Of a DNA stretch of 64,000 bases, positions 37,089 to 44,539 are shown in pieces. The translations under genes were made by a program, and so were the position numbers. The notes beneath the pieces were generated by a model that had not been told where the DNA came from, did not search any database, and was given only the letters and a program-made list of their open reading frames with translations. This DNA comes from Candidatus Nanopelagicales bacterium (GTDB lineage: Bacteria; Actinomycetota; Actinomycetes; S36-B12): contig JAGYJP010000001.1 in assembly GCA_018402075.1 (NCBI GenBank), forward strand, positions 62,001-126,000. The letters are read 5' to 3'. The number at the start of each line of letters is the position of its first letter. Within the stretch, counting starts at the first letter, position 1.

Positions 37089-37449
37089 GTTCTTAAGCCC
37101 AGCTCCCCACAAGTAGGGAGAGGAGGTAAAAAGACACACCTGTCGCGATGCCTGCAGCCATCACCGCAGCACCTGTGCGTACACCACTCGAAATATTCCA
37201 GTTTCGGTGATGCAAATACTGTGTCAGAGTCGTCATTTTCTTGTCTTTCCCTCGTGGAACACGATTCGCGGTCGGGTTCGATTCCTGAATTGAAAAAATT
37301 TTTTATCGCATACCTTTATTTAATTTTTTATCGACTTGTTGTGCCTCTCGATCAGGTCCCTCCCCGCTTTGGCGTGCAGTTTCTGGCCTCGGGGAAGTGA
37401 GGTCAGAGCGTGGAGCGGGCAGAGGCCTGATCGAGTCACTTAAGTTCCA
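37089..37449. other. 361-bp gap between rsmH and mraZ
   Basis: No convincing coding sequence. The mraZ-proximal part holds the mraW-type hairpin (37347-37435). The middle (about 37290-37340) is strongly AT-rich with A/T runs. The remainder up to rsmH shows nothing I can name; an isolated tRNA-like T-loop word at 37275 has no matching acceptor stem. Confidence 0.6.
37347..37435 (-). ncRNA. mraW RNA motif candidate in the rsmH 5' leader
   Basis: Arms 37347-37368 and 37414-37435 form a near-perfect 22-bp stem (CTCGATCAGG/CCTGATCGAG outermost, perfect; then three mismatched positions in twelve). Inside, TGACCTC/GAGGCCA (minus strand, 37405-37399 and 37390-37384) close an eight-base loop that reads ACUUCCCC in minus-strand RNA. 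A cis-regulatory hairpin with a CUUCCCC loop upstream of mraW/rsmH is, as I recall it, the published actinobacterial mraW RNA motif. It begins 14 bases after the mraZ stop and is transcribed toward rsmH. No T-run follows, so it does not look like a plain terminator. Confidence 0.75.
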
Positions 37450-37881
37450 CTACAGAATTCCTGGGATTACCTCCTCACTCAGATCTGAAAAGTTGTCTTC
37501 CTGCCCTGCGAGGTACTGATCCCAGGCAGCCGCATTCCAAATCTCGAGGGTTGTGCCATTTCCGACCACAATCACTTCTCGATCAAGACCCGCGTATTCG
37601 CGCAATGCGAGTGGGATCATCACTCGTCCCTGACGGTCGGGAATTTCATCTGTGGCCCCAGAGAAGAGAACCCTCAAGTACGCCCGAACCGCTGCGTCGG
37701 AGCGGGAGGCAACGCTCAAACGCTCGGCGTACTCGGTGAAATCTCCTGCCGGCCACACCACAATTGATCTTTCCTGCCCCTTGGTGAAAACCAGCCCGGC
37801 CGCCAATCCATCGCGATATTTGGCTGGCAAAACCATGCGTCCTTTGTCGTCAAGACGAGGGGATTGGGTGCCTAAAAACAT
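37450..37881 (-). CDS. mraZ: MraZ transcriptional regulator
   Basis: AbrB-like double SpoVT domain protein, first gene of the dcw cluster and usually its own repressor or activator. 143 residues. Seen: MFLGTQSPRLDDKGRMVLPAKYRDGL at the N-terminus (first DXXXR motif, given for orientation in part), and DRQGRVMIPLALREYAGL with the second. GGGAGGGGAG-type purine stretch precedes the ATG. Four direct repeats that fit an MraZ operator overlap its promoter. Confidence 0.95.
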   Translation of the reverse strand: MFLGTQSPRLDDKGRMVLPAKYRDGLAAGLVFTKGQERSIVVWPAGDFTEYAERLSVASRSDAAVRAYLRVLFSGATDEIPDRQGRVMIPLALREYAGLDREVIVVGNGTTLEIWNAAAWDQYLAGQEDNFSDLSEEVIPGIL

Positions 37882-37920
37882 CCTTCACTCCCCTCCCTCA
37901 CTACTCATTTGTCACATTGG

Positions 37921-37960
37921 TTTCTCCAAGTAGCGCCACAATACTCCATTTCCCTCCACC
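37921..37960 (-). promoter_or_regulatory. four 10-bp-spaced TGG(A/C)G direct repeats, probable MraZ operator
   Basis: Minus-strand decamers GGTGGAGGGA, AATGGAGTAT, TGTGGCGCTA and CTTGGAGAAA follow one another without gaps at 37960-37921, each with TGG(A/C)G at the same position. E. coli MraZ binds TGGG repeats on a 10-bp period upstream of mraZ, so the one-turn spacing and location fit autoregulation. Binding itself is inferred. Confidence 0.7.
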
Positions 37961-37965
37961 GTCAA
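37938..37965 (-). promoter_or_regulatory. mraZ promoter (-35 TTGACG, -10 TATTGT)
   Basis: On the minus strand TTGACG (37965-37960) and TATTGT (37943-37938) are separated by 16 bases, and the start of transcription would be near 37931, about 50 bases before the mraZ ATG. The repeat array lies between and over these elements. Confidence 0.6.
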
Positions 37966-38035
37966 CCATCTAGTAGCTATTTCTTGCCAAAATTCCCCAC
38001 CGCCCAGCGTGCACCCGATATCACCTCCCTGGACC

Positions 38036-38041
38036 TAGAGT
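38036..38041 (+). promoter_or_regulatory. putative leaderless -10 element of the DUF3048 gene
   Basis: TAGAGT is followed by six bases and a GTG at 38048, supporting that start codon and a leaderless mRNA. Inferred. Confidence 0.55.
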
Positions 38042-38047
38042 GGGCAG

Positions 38048-39187
38048 GTGCCCCCCTGCCAAGTTCGTTCCCCGCGACTAGCCGGCCCCCGGCTGATCGG
38101 GGGCTTGCTCAGCATGTTCATTGCTCTGAGCGTGATCACAGCCTGTGGATCTGAGAGCACCAGCCAAGAAGTCCAGACAAGTCCTGTGTCCAGCTCGCAA
38201 ACCGCCAACCCCATCCCCAAAGTGAGCCCAACTCCCGCCCCCGAACCTCCCCAGCCGCGCTCCACCCTCACCGGGTTGACCCAGTTGAACCCTCAACCAG
38301 TACTGGTCGTCAAACTGGACAACACGAGAAATTCACAACCTCATGCGGGTATCAAACAGGCTGATCTGATTTACATTGAAGAGGTTGAATACGGAATTAC
38401 TCGACTGGCCGCTGTATTCAATTCAACACTTCCCGAGAGGATTGGCCCCGTGCGCTCAGCTCGCATCACCGATCTCGATCTCTTGAGTCAATACGGAAGT
38501 CCGGGTTTTGCGTTCTCCGGTGCCCAAAGAAAACTCTGGCCTGAAATTGCAAATTCCACGTTGGTTGATCTTTCTGCTAATAAGGCACCCGCTGACTACT
38601 TCCGTGATCGGAATCGTCGTGCTCCCTATAACTACTTTTTCAATGGGAAAGCTGCTGTCAAGGGTCGAGATGATATTTCCGTTGATCGCAATATCGGGTT
38701 TACATTCTCCGATGAAGTTCCTTCGCAAGGAGTCATCAATAAATCTGCTCGAATTGAGTGGAGTTATGCCAGCGCCGGGTTCAACTATGACCCAAGCACC
38801 ATGAAGTATGCCGTCAAATTGAACGGTGAACGCGCCAGATCAGAGGAAGGCGACGGACTTCAATGGGCCGACACTGTGGTGATCCAGCTGGTCGAACAAA
38901 AACCTTCCATTTACTTTGATCGTGGTGGAGGTAACACTCCATACGCAGAAACTATTGGAAAAGGGAAGGCAATAATTCTGCGAGACGGCATGTCTTATGA
39001 GGCAAATTGGTCGCGTCTTGATGCAAATACTGGAACGGTTTTTACCAACGATTTAGGAGTGCCGATCCCGTTCAAACCAGGGCAAACCTGGATTGCTCTT
39101 TACGACAAAGAACGTAACGTTACGCTAAAACCACGGGAAAAAACTGCCAAGCCGAGTATGCCTGCTTTGCCACAAGCTGCAGGCTAA
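38048..39187 (+). CDS. DUF3048 (YerB-like) lipoprotein
   Basis: 379 residues. N-terminal signal with a hydrophobic stretch GGLLSMFIALSVITAC ending in a lipobox (Cys33), so a lipoprotein processed by LspA. After a Pro/Ser-rich linker come the DUF3048 N-terminal domain (PVLVVKLDNTRNSQPHAGIKQADLIYIEEVEYGITRLAA, in part; RIGPVRSARITDLDLL) and C-terminal domain (YDPSTMKYAVKLNGERARSEEGDGLQWADTVVIQ, in part; PFKPGQTWIALYD). These are landmarks of the YerB family, whose function is not established. It diverges from mraZ and converges with a four-base overlap on the next gene. Confidence 0.88.
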   Translation: MPPCQVRSPRLAGPRLIGGLLSMFIALSVITACGSESTSQEVQTSPVSSSQTANPIPKVSPTPAPEPPQPRSTLTGLTQLNPQPVLVVKLDNTRNSQPHAGIKQADLIYIEEVEYGITRLAAVFNSTLPERIGPVRSARITDLDLLSQYGSPGFAFSGAQRKLWPEIANSTLVDLSANKAPADYFRDRNRRAPYNYFFNGKAAVKGRDDISVDRNIGFTFSDEVPSQGVINKSARIEWSYASAGFNYDPSTMKYAVKLNGERARSEEGDGLQWADTVVIQLVEQKPSIYFDRGGGNTPYAETIGKGKAIILRDGMSYEANWSRLDANTGTVFTNDLGVPIPFKPGQTWIALYDKERNVTLKPREKTAKPSMPALPQAAG

Positions 39188-39621
39188 GGACTATCCACAC
39201 CAATGACTTTTCTTGTGCCATCTGAGTAATAGAAAAAGATTGCAAACTGACCAAAATCTCGAGCCAAGGAGCACCCTTGCTTCGGATCCATGTCCCATGC
39301 GACAAACCCTGGCTCGCGAAATGATCTATCCGGAGAAAATCCATCTGCTTCCCATATTTCATAGTTCGTCGATTTCAGTTTACCGAGCAACCTCAAATTT
39401 GCTTCCTGATTAGCTGGCAGAGTCGGTCTGAGTTGTCCGGGATTCCATGCAGTGATCACAACTCCACATTGACCTCGCTCAATAACAAGCGATACGAGCT
39501 CCTGCCATTCGGCATCAGTTGATCCGAGTGGGCGTGCTTCGACGAGTGCCGATTCATAGATGTGGTGTAGTTCCTCGCGACTGGTGCCCACGCTGTTGAT
39601 ACGCCAATCACCATTGTGCAT
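39184..39621 (-). CDS. DUF3293 family protein
   Basis: 145 residues, soluble. Seen: VVITAWNPGQLRPTLPANQEANLRLLGKL followed by EIWEADGFSPDRSFREPGFVAWDM and ARDFGQFAIFFY, which fit the DUF3293 pattern (AWNP, then an N-R-L segment and a conserved EPG/GFGQ block); parts quoted only for orientation. Function unknown. Its ATG lies six bases after TAATAT, consistent with a leaderless mRNA starting inside the end of the upstream gene. Confidence 0.7.
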   Translation of the reverse strand: MHNGDWRINSVGTSREELHHIYESALVEARPLGSTDAEWQELVSLVIERGQCGVVITAWNPGQLRPTLPANQEANLRLLGKLKSTNYEIWEADGFSPDRSFREPGFVAWDMDPKQGCSLARDFGQFAIFFYYSDGTRKVIGVDSP

Positions 39622-39627
39622 GTATCA

Positions 39628-39633
39628 ATATTA
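39628..39633 (-). promoter_or_regulatory. putative leaderless -10 element of the DUF3293 gene
   Basis: Minus-strand TAATAT is followed by six bases and the ATG at 39621. It overlaps the stop codon of the preceding gene (39631-39633). Inferred. Confidence 0.5.
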
Positions 39634-40272
39634 CGGGGAATTTTGTTCAGTAGTCCACGGCGATGCCATCGCGCAAATATAGGAGTTACTCTGAATTTCC
39701 TGGTGCAGGATTTCTACAACCCAAGCATTTTGGATTTTCAGTGTGTGCGCGCGAGGCGAAGTCACTGACAATGAATCTAGCACCAAAAGTTCCCCTCGAT
39801 GCTCAGAAACCACCCAACGTTGTAGGGATCCTGCTAATCCAACGCGCTGGGCTTTGCCAGCTGACTCCTTTGCGCACAGAATCTCGATAGCGCTCCAGCG
39901 GGGTAGCAGTTCACGTTCTTCGGGCAGCAGCCCCCGCACGATTCGAGTCACATCTCGGTCTAATCGCTCAATATCCACTCCCACCGGATGGGTGGATGCA
40001 ATTCCCACTGCAACGTTCACAGTGTGCGCAATGGAGATAAAGGCCGGTCGGCCAGCCCCCATCGTGCTCCACTCGGGGGCACCCTCATATCCATATCCAA
40101 TATTTCCCCGAAATCCATCGGGGTGCAGTTCACGAATAGCTGCTTTTACACAATCCTTTCCCGCATCAGACAAAGCGTGAGTGGTGGCTTGCTCGACACC
40201 AATCCCCATGAGAACCAGTCCTTCGGCTCGCTTCCACAATATTGGCCCAGTCACCGGATCATTGTCGTGCAC
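39631..40272 (-). CDS. 4'-phosphopantetheinyl transferase superfamily protein
   Basis: 213 residues. Transfers phosphopantetheine from CoA to carrier proteins. Seen: the magnesium-binding motif VGVDIERLDRDV near residue 100, a hydrophobic His-containing segment ISIAHTVNVAVG before it, and CAKESAGKAQRVGL with the W/K-E-S/A-x-x-K motif. The layout is Sfp/EntD-like rather than AcpS. No acyl-carrier, polyketide or peptide synthase gene is in the window, so its substrate is unknown. The GTG at 40272 has no clear ribosome site; a later GTG at 40254 is possible. Confidence 0.85.
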   Translation of the reverse strand: MHDNDPVTGPILWKRAEGLVLMGIGVEQATTHALSDAGKDCVKAAIRELHPDGFRGNIGYGYEGAPEWSTMGAGRPAFISIAHTVNVAVGIASTHPVGVDIERLDRDVTRIVRGLLPEERELLPRWSAIEILCAKESAGKAQRVGLAGSLQRWVVSEHRGELLVLDSLSVTSPRAHTLKIQNAWVVEILHQEIQSNSYICAMASPWTTEQNSP

Positions 40273-40386
40273 GGATCAACACCAATGCGCTGACATGGGC
40301 AAATTCGCTGCATGACATAGTTGGACACCAATTTCACAGGTCTCATGTGTCAGTTCATGAGCCTCACAAGAATCCAGGAGTTTTCG

Positions 40387-42513
40387 GTGGGTGGGACGGT
40401 AGAACAGGAACAAGAGTTCACCGACGATGCCTACCGACTCCTCCACACCTTGCAGGATTACCTCTTTCAGAGACTCGATGCCATCCAGACTGCTCCCTCG
40501 ACTGGAACGGGGCAGGATGATCTCGAGCGCGAGGCGCATGCCGATAATCTTCTGTCACAGATTCGCTCTGCCGAAGCAGCTGAAAGTCGCCTATATTTTG
40601 GACGTATTGACGGAGACGACCAATCCATACATCGCATTGGGCGGATTGGACTCCGCACACCAGACGGTGAAATGGCTCTCATTGACTGGCGCGCACCCAA
40701 CGCCGCTCCTTTTTATCAAGCAACAACCGCCGAACGTATGAATACTGTCTTGCGACGCCGAATTTCAACAAAAGTGGTTAACAAAAGGAATACCGTCACT
40801 CATGTCGACGATGAATGGCTGACAGAGCCGGGTGAGGGGAATTATCGTGCGGCACGAGATTCTGTTACTGCGCCGCGCGATGGCCGCATGGCAGACATCT
40901 TGGCAACAATTGCAACTGACCAAGACGCGATTATTCGCAGCCCACTCAACCAAGTCACAGTTGTTCAAGGTGGGCCAGGGACAGGCAAGACCGTTGTTGC
41001 ATTACACCGAGCCGCATGGTTGCTTTATACATACCGTGAGCGCCTCGCAAAAGATGCAATTCTGATCATTGGGCCGAGTGCAGCCTTTCTGCGGTATATC
41101 GACCAAGTTCTCCCAAGTCTCGGTGAGACAGACATTGTTTTACTCACGCCAGGCCAACTATTTCCAGGAGTCAATGCCACTGCCGAAGATAGTACTGCCG
41201 TTGCCGCAATCAAGGGAAAAGATTCCATGGCTCAAGTAATTGAGCGGGCGGTAACCAACTGGACAAAGATCCCTGATCACGATGTCGGCATTGAGACAGA
41301 GTCAGGCGTTCGTCTTCGTATTTCGAGGTCTCAGATTCGCGAAGCTGTCAAATCAGTTCACAAACGTTCCTCTTATCACTCGAATCGAGAGGTCTTTCTT
41401 AAAAGACTTCTCGATCACCTTGCTCGCAACTTGGCACATGATCGCGGAGAGGAACATCCAGACCAGGAAACACGTGCGGATCTTATTGCCGATTTCATTG
41501 ATGATCGCCATGTTCGCCGAGTCCTCAACTTAATGTGGATGCCAACGACCGCTGAGAAGGTGATAAAAAAGCTATATACCAATTCACAATTCCTTCAATT
41601 GTGTGCAGCAGGAATTCTTTCATCTCAAGAAATGGCGCTTTTGCACAACGAAGATGACAACGAAGAACAGAAGTGGAGATGGACTGTTGATGATGTTCCT
41701 TTGCTGGACGAATGTGCCGACCTTCTAGGTGACTTTATTCGTCCCAAGACGCGCATATATGAAAATAGCGAGTACAAGGAACTCAATATTGGAGATATAC
41801 ATCGAGGGCTCAATGACGCTGGAGGTGGCGCATCCACCGTTGCTGAACGCGCCTACTTGGATCGAGAATGGGTTTACGGCCACATTGTTGTCGATGAAGC
41901 ACAAGAATTGAGTCAAATGGCATGGAGGGCCGTATCTCGAAGAGCGGTTAGAAAATCACTGACAATTGTTGGAGATTTACAGCAAAGTTCCCATCCCGCC
42001 GGAGCGCGGAGTTGGGAAGAGGCACTCGAATGGGCCTCCGAAAGAGTTGTCATCAATACTTTGACAGTCACATATCGGATTACAAGTGAAACCGTGGAAA
42101 CTGGAGTATCACAACTAATTGCGGCGGGTCGAAGAGCGCCAAACTTGGTCTCGATTCGAAATGGCGAACCAACTATGTTCGTTGATCTACCGACCTCCGA
42201 ATGGATCGCTTTTATCCGCAACCAAGCAACTCATCTTGACGGACGGGCTTGTGTGATTCTTCCAGATGAAAATTTCGTGGAGTTGACTGATCTATTTAGA
42301 GATTCTTCTAGCGCTGATTTTGGATTTGGTGATTTGGCCCTAGATTCAAAAATTGCGGTCTTAAGCGCTAAGGACACCAAGGGGCTTGAGTTTGATTTTG
42401 TATTTGTCTGTGATCCCGCACGTATCCGCGACCAAGGTGTACGGGGATCTGACATTTTCGTTGCATGCACTCGTGCAACCCATCGCTTATTTCTCATTTC
42501 ACCAACTAGCTAG
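40387..42513 (+). CDS. helR: HelD/HelR-type RNA polymerase recycling ATPase
   Basis: Superfamily 1 helicase-like protein, 708 residues from a GTG at 40387 that has CCAGGAG six bases upstream; a TTG at 40321 would add 22 residues without such a site. Actinobacterial HelD/HelR removes stalled or rifampicin-bound RNA polymerase from DNA. Seen: N-terminal coiled region, then YFGRIDGDD-IHRIGRIGL and LIDWRAPNAAPFYQAT (HelD hallmarks), Walker A VVQGGPGTGKTVVALHRAAW near 195, Walker B HIVVDEAQELSQM, RSLTIVGDLQQ-type motif III and KDTKGLEFDFVFV. I did not find a rifamycin-associated element upstream. Confidence 0.85.
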   Translation: MGGTVEQEQEFTDDAYRLLHTLQDYLFQRLDAIQTAPSTGTGQDDLEREAHADNLLSQIRSAEAAESRLYFGRIDGDDQSIHRIGRIGLRTPDGEMALIDWRAPNAAPFYQATTAERMNTVLRRRISTKVVNKRNTVTHVDDEWLTEPGEGNYRAARDSVTAPRDGRMADILATIATDQDAIIRSPLNQVTVVQGGPGTGKTVVALHRAAWLLYTYRERLAKDAILIIGPSAAFLRYIDQVLPSLGETDIVLLTPGQLFPGVNATAEDSTAVAAIKGKDSMAQVIERAVTNWTKIPDHDVGIETESGVRLRISRSQIREAVKSVHKRSSYHSNREVFLKRLLDHLARNLAHDRGEEHPDQETRADLIADFIDDRHVRRVLNLMWMPTTAEKVIKKLYTNSQFLQLCAAGILSSQEMALLHNEDDNEEQKWRWTVDDVPLLDECADLLGDFIRPKTRIYENSEYKELNIGDIHRGLNDAGGGASTVAERAYLDREWVYGHIVVDEAQELSQMAWRAVSRRAVRKSLTIVGDLQQSSHPAGARSWEEALEWASERVVINTLTVTYRITSETVETGVSQLIAAGRRAPNLVSIRNGEPTMFVDLPTSEWIAFIRNQATHLDGRACVILPDENFVELTDLFRDSSSADFGFGDLALDSKIAVLSAKDTKGLEFDFVFVCDPARIRDQGVRGSDIFVACTRATHRLFLISPTS

Positions 42514-42529
42514 TGTTTTCCATTGGCAG

Positions 42530-43171
42530 TTAGTCGACCTTTTCCATGCCCCTGACGATTCTCATCAGTTGAGAGAATGACAATCCTTTAGATTGAATAA
42601 CTATGTCTGTTCCACGAACACCACCCAATGAATTAATGCTCAAAAGTTTCAAGGTTGCGTAACCACCGAAACGCCTGATATCTCGTTTTCCACATTTTTT
42701 TCGCTGAACAGTGCCAGTTTCCTCAAATGAGGTATCACAATTCGCATAAAACCTTGAATCAACTTTTACCAATCTGCCGTTTTCTACCCGAGAAGCTCGG
42801 AAAGTGCCTACGGGTCTGCTCGCTAAATCGAATTGCGGAGTGGCCGCCCATGCGGTTCCCGACCACTTTTGATCGACGCTAAAGCCTCTTGAAAAATTGC
42901 CATACACCGCATTAACGCTCGTCATGCGGTAGTTGTAATCGCGGGAGGACTCCCCTGTTTTCCCAAAAGCCAAGACGTGAATTTTGTCACTTAACTTCAA
43001 CCCTGCAGAAAATCGAGGTTTGAACAAGTTACCTTGCAATCCCAATTCACTAGAGGCGCTCTCCCATGCACGGAATGAATTATTGACCGATTGGGCACCT
43101 TGGGCCGCCTGCAAAGGAGCGAACAGCAAAAATGCTAAAACCGCAATCAGCCCCAATCGATAAAACTTCAC
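42530..43171 (-). CDS. secreted protein of unknown function
   Basis: 213 residues with a clear signal peptide (YRLGLIAVLAFLLFAPLQAAQGA, cleavage expected after about residue 25). The mature part has no family I recognise. Seen: two cysteines (CDTSFEET and KKCGKRD) spaced to form a disulphide, basic patches, and aromatic-rich beta-like stretches (GTFRASRVENGRLVKV, DSRFYANCD). An AAGGAG site lies five bases before the GTG. It converges on helR with a 16-base gap. Extracytoplasmic location is the only firm prediction. Confidence 0.75.
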   Translation of the reverse strand: MKFYRLGLIAVLAFLLFAPLQAAQGAQSVNNSFRAWESASSELGLQGNLFKPRFSAGLKLSDKIHVLAFGKTGESSRDYNYRMTSVNAVYGNFSRGFSVDQKWSGTAWAATPQFDLASRPVGTFRASRVENGRLVKVDSRFYANCDTSFEETGTVQRKKCGKRDIRRFGGYATLKLLSINSLGGVRGTDIVIQSKGLSFSQLMRIVRGMEKVD

Positions 43172-43217
43172 TACTCTCCTTCAGCTTAAACAATCTCGGT
43201 GTAATATCACACTATAA

Positions 43218-43438
43218 GTGACATACGCGAAGGTATATTCCATAGCCGATAATCAAGAAATTGACAAGCTTGATAAACACCGGCCCCGAAAAGTTTATGG
43301 ACAGGACTGTGAACCCGATCCCAGATTTTCATTAGCCAATGAACGAACTTTTTGGCATGGATTCAGACCAGCCTGGCATTCGTTGCAGGTGGAATTGCAT
43401 TTGAATTGATAGTGACAGTCGTGATGGGGTCGTACTAG
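43218..43438 (+). pseudogene. broken DUF202 (YidH-type) membrane protein gene
   Basis: The first ~43 codons read HRPRKVYGQDCEPDPRFSLANERTF, the conserved start of DUF202 proteins. At the T-run near 43350 the frame shifts: one more base would continue as LAWIQTSLAFVAGGIAFEL, exactly the first DUF202 membrane helix. The restored frame then ends at a TAG (43436-43438) after one helix, whereas the family has three. So there is a frameshift in a homopolymer and a C-terminal truncation. A sequencing error could explain the first but not the second. Confidence 0.8.
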
Positions 43439-43444
43439 TAATAC

Positions 43445-43969
43445 TTAATCATCTGTGGGTATTAATGGAATCCATTCGTAAACAACTTCAGTGCGCAATA
43501 TTGCGTCTTGGACCGAATAGTTGAAACGACTGATGATTGCCCAAGCGAGCCCAATCGGAAAAAGCACAGACAGCAGTGACCTGACCGCCGACCTTCCCAG
43601 ACGAAGTGATTGACCTGATCTTGCCTGTACTCGCAACCCCATCAGGATATTTCCTAAGGATTTTCCACCAGTGGCCCAACTCCATGTCCAATAAGCCCAC
43701 ATAAGAAAGTAACCAACAAGTAGCAATGGAATGCCACTTAATTGCGGCAGATCATAAAAAACACTCAGAACATAACGCAAAGCAATCCAAATTCCGTAGG
43801 CTCCAAACAGCAATATCGCAATGAAGGCCATATCGATGAGCACCGAGATAAAACGAGATGTGAAGCCTGCTTGCTTTCCCTGAAGTGGACGAGCTCGATT
43901 AGGAATTGCAGCGAAACGAATGACTTCTCCAGTTTGATAATTTTCGCTGAACTGTTTAAAACTCGTCAT
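43445..43969 (-). CDS. RDD family membrane protein
   Basis: 174 residues. RDD domain with Arg and Asp in the first membrane helix (GFTSRFISVLIDMAFIAILL), a second helix at about 85-105, the family segment GGKSLGNILMGLRVQARSG and a terminal amphipathic region (RSLLSVLFPIGLAWAIISR). Proposed roles of RDD proteins include transport or membrane organisation; none can be assigned here. Its ATG overlaps the stop of the upstream gene by four bases, so the two are a pair. Confidence 0.85.
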   Translation of the reverse strand: MTSFKQFSENYQTGEVIRFAAIPNRARPLQGKQAGFTSRFISVLIDMAFIAILLFGAYGIWIALRYVLSVFYDLPQLSGIPLLLVGYFLMWAYWTWSWATGGKSLGNILMGLRVQARSGQSLRLGRSAVRSLLSVLFPIGLAWAIISRFNYSVQDAILRTEVVYEWIPLIPTDD

Positions 43970-44484
43970 GCAGCGCCTCCCTCTGTGGCCTCTGCCAGAT
44001 TTCGCGTATTCTTTCGAAATAGCACTCTATCCACGACACCGGTAATAAAGTTGTCGGTTTCAACCGCTTGGAATCGCAATAGTCCAAGGATGTCATCAGC
44101 TACACCTCCTGTGCTTTCACGCACAAGTGCCGGAAGATCTATTTCATCAATCACGTAGTCAGCAATTTCGGTCATTGGAATGCGGTCCAGTATCGGGTTT
44201 ATGTCCGCTTTAGCTACAATCGCATTGATATCTACATGGTGAACAACAATCTCGGTGAGATTAATCCGAGAAACAACCGCGTTCACTGCCACGGGAACAA
44301 CAGCATCAAGGAGCGAATTTACGGCACTCTTTGTCGCTTCAGAGGCTATGTGCACACACGTTTCAGTGGAGAACCGCGCCAGGCCCACGACACCTTCAAC
44401 GGCCACGACAGTACCGGACACCAATGGGTAAAGGGCGCCCGCACTAAGCGGTGCGGAGATTTGAACCTCGATCTCTTGTTCCAT
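43966..44484 (-). CDS. repeat-containing partner of the RDD protein, function unknown
   Basis: 172 residues from the ATG at 44484 (180 from a GTG at 44508). The centre repeats a ~10-residue theme: RINLTEIVV, HVDINAIVAK, ADINPILDR, IPMTEIADYV, EIDLPALVRE, ending with STGGVADDILGLLR. Such I/V-D-[LI]-x-x-I-V repeats next to RDD genes are common in actinobacteria, but I know no demonstrated function. No signal peptide or membrane helix is obvious. CATGAT lies six bases before the ATG, a near match to the leaderless signal seen elsewhere. Confidence 0.75.
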   Translation of the reverse strand: MEQEIEVQISAPLSAGALYPLVSGTVVAVEGVVGLARFSTETCVHIASEATKSAVNSLLDAVVPVAVNAVVSRINLTEIVVHHVDINAIVAKADINPILDRIPMTEIADYVIDEIDLPALVRESTGGVADDILGLLRFQAVETDNFITGVVDRVLFRKNTRNLAEATEGGAA

Positions 44485-44539
44485 AGGGACATCATGCTCT
44501 AGCCCCACAGGTTGTTAGATAGGTGTCCTCAAAAAATAA

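Noticed and set aside
37275..37285. tRNA-like T-loop word GGTTCGATTCC
   Set aside because: A T-stem can be drawn, but no matching acceptor, D or anticodon stems are found at tRNA distances.
40273..40386. Rifamycin-associated element upstream of helR
   Set aside because: No long palindrome of the expected kind is seen in the gap.
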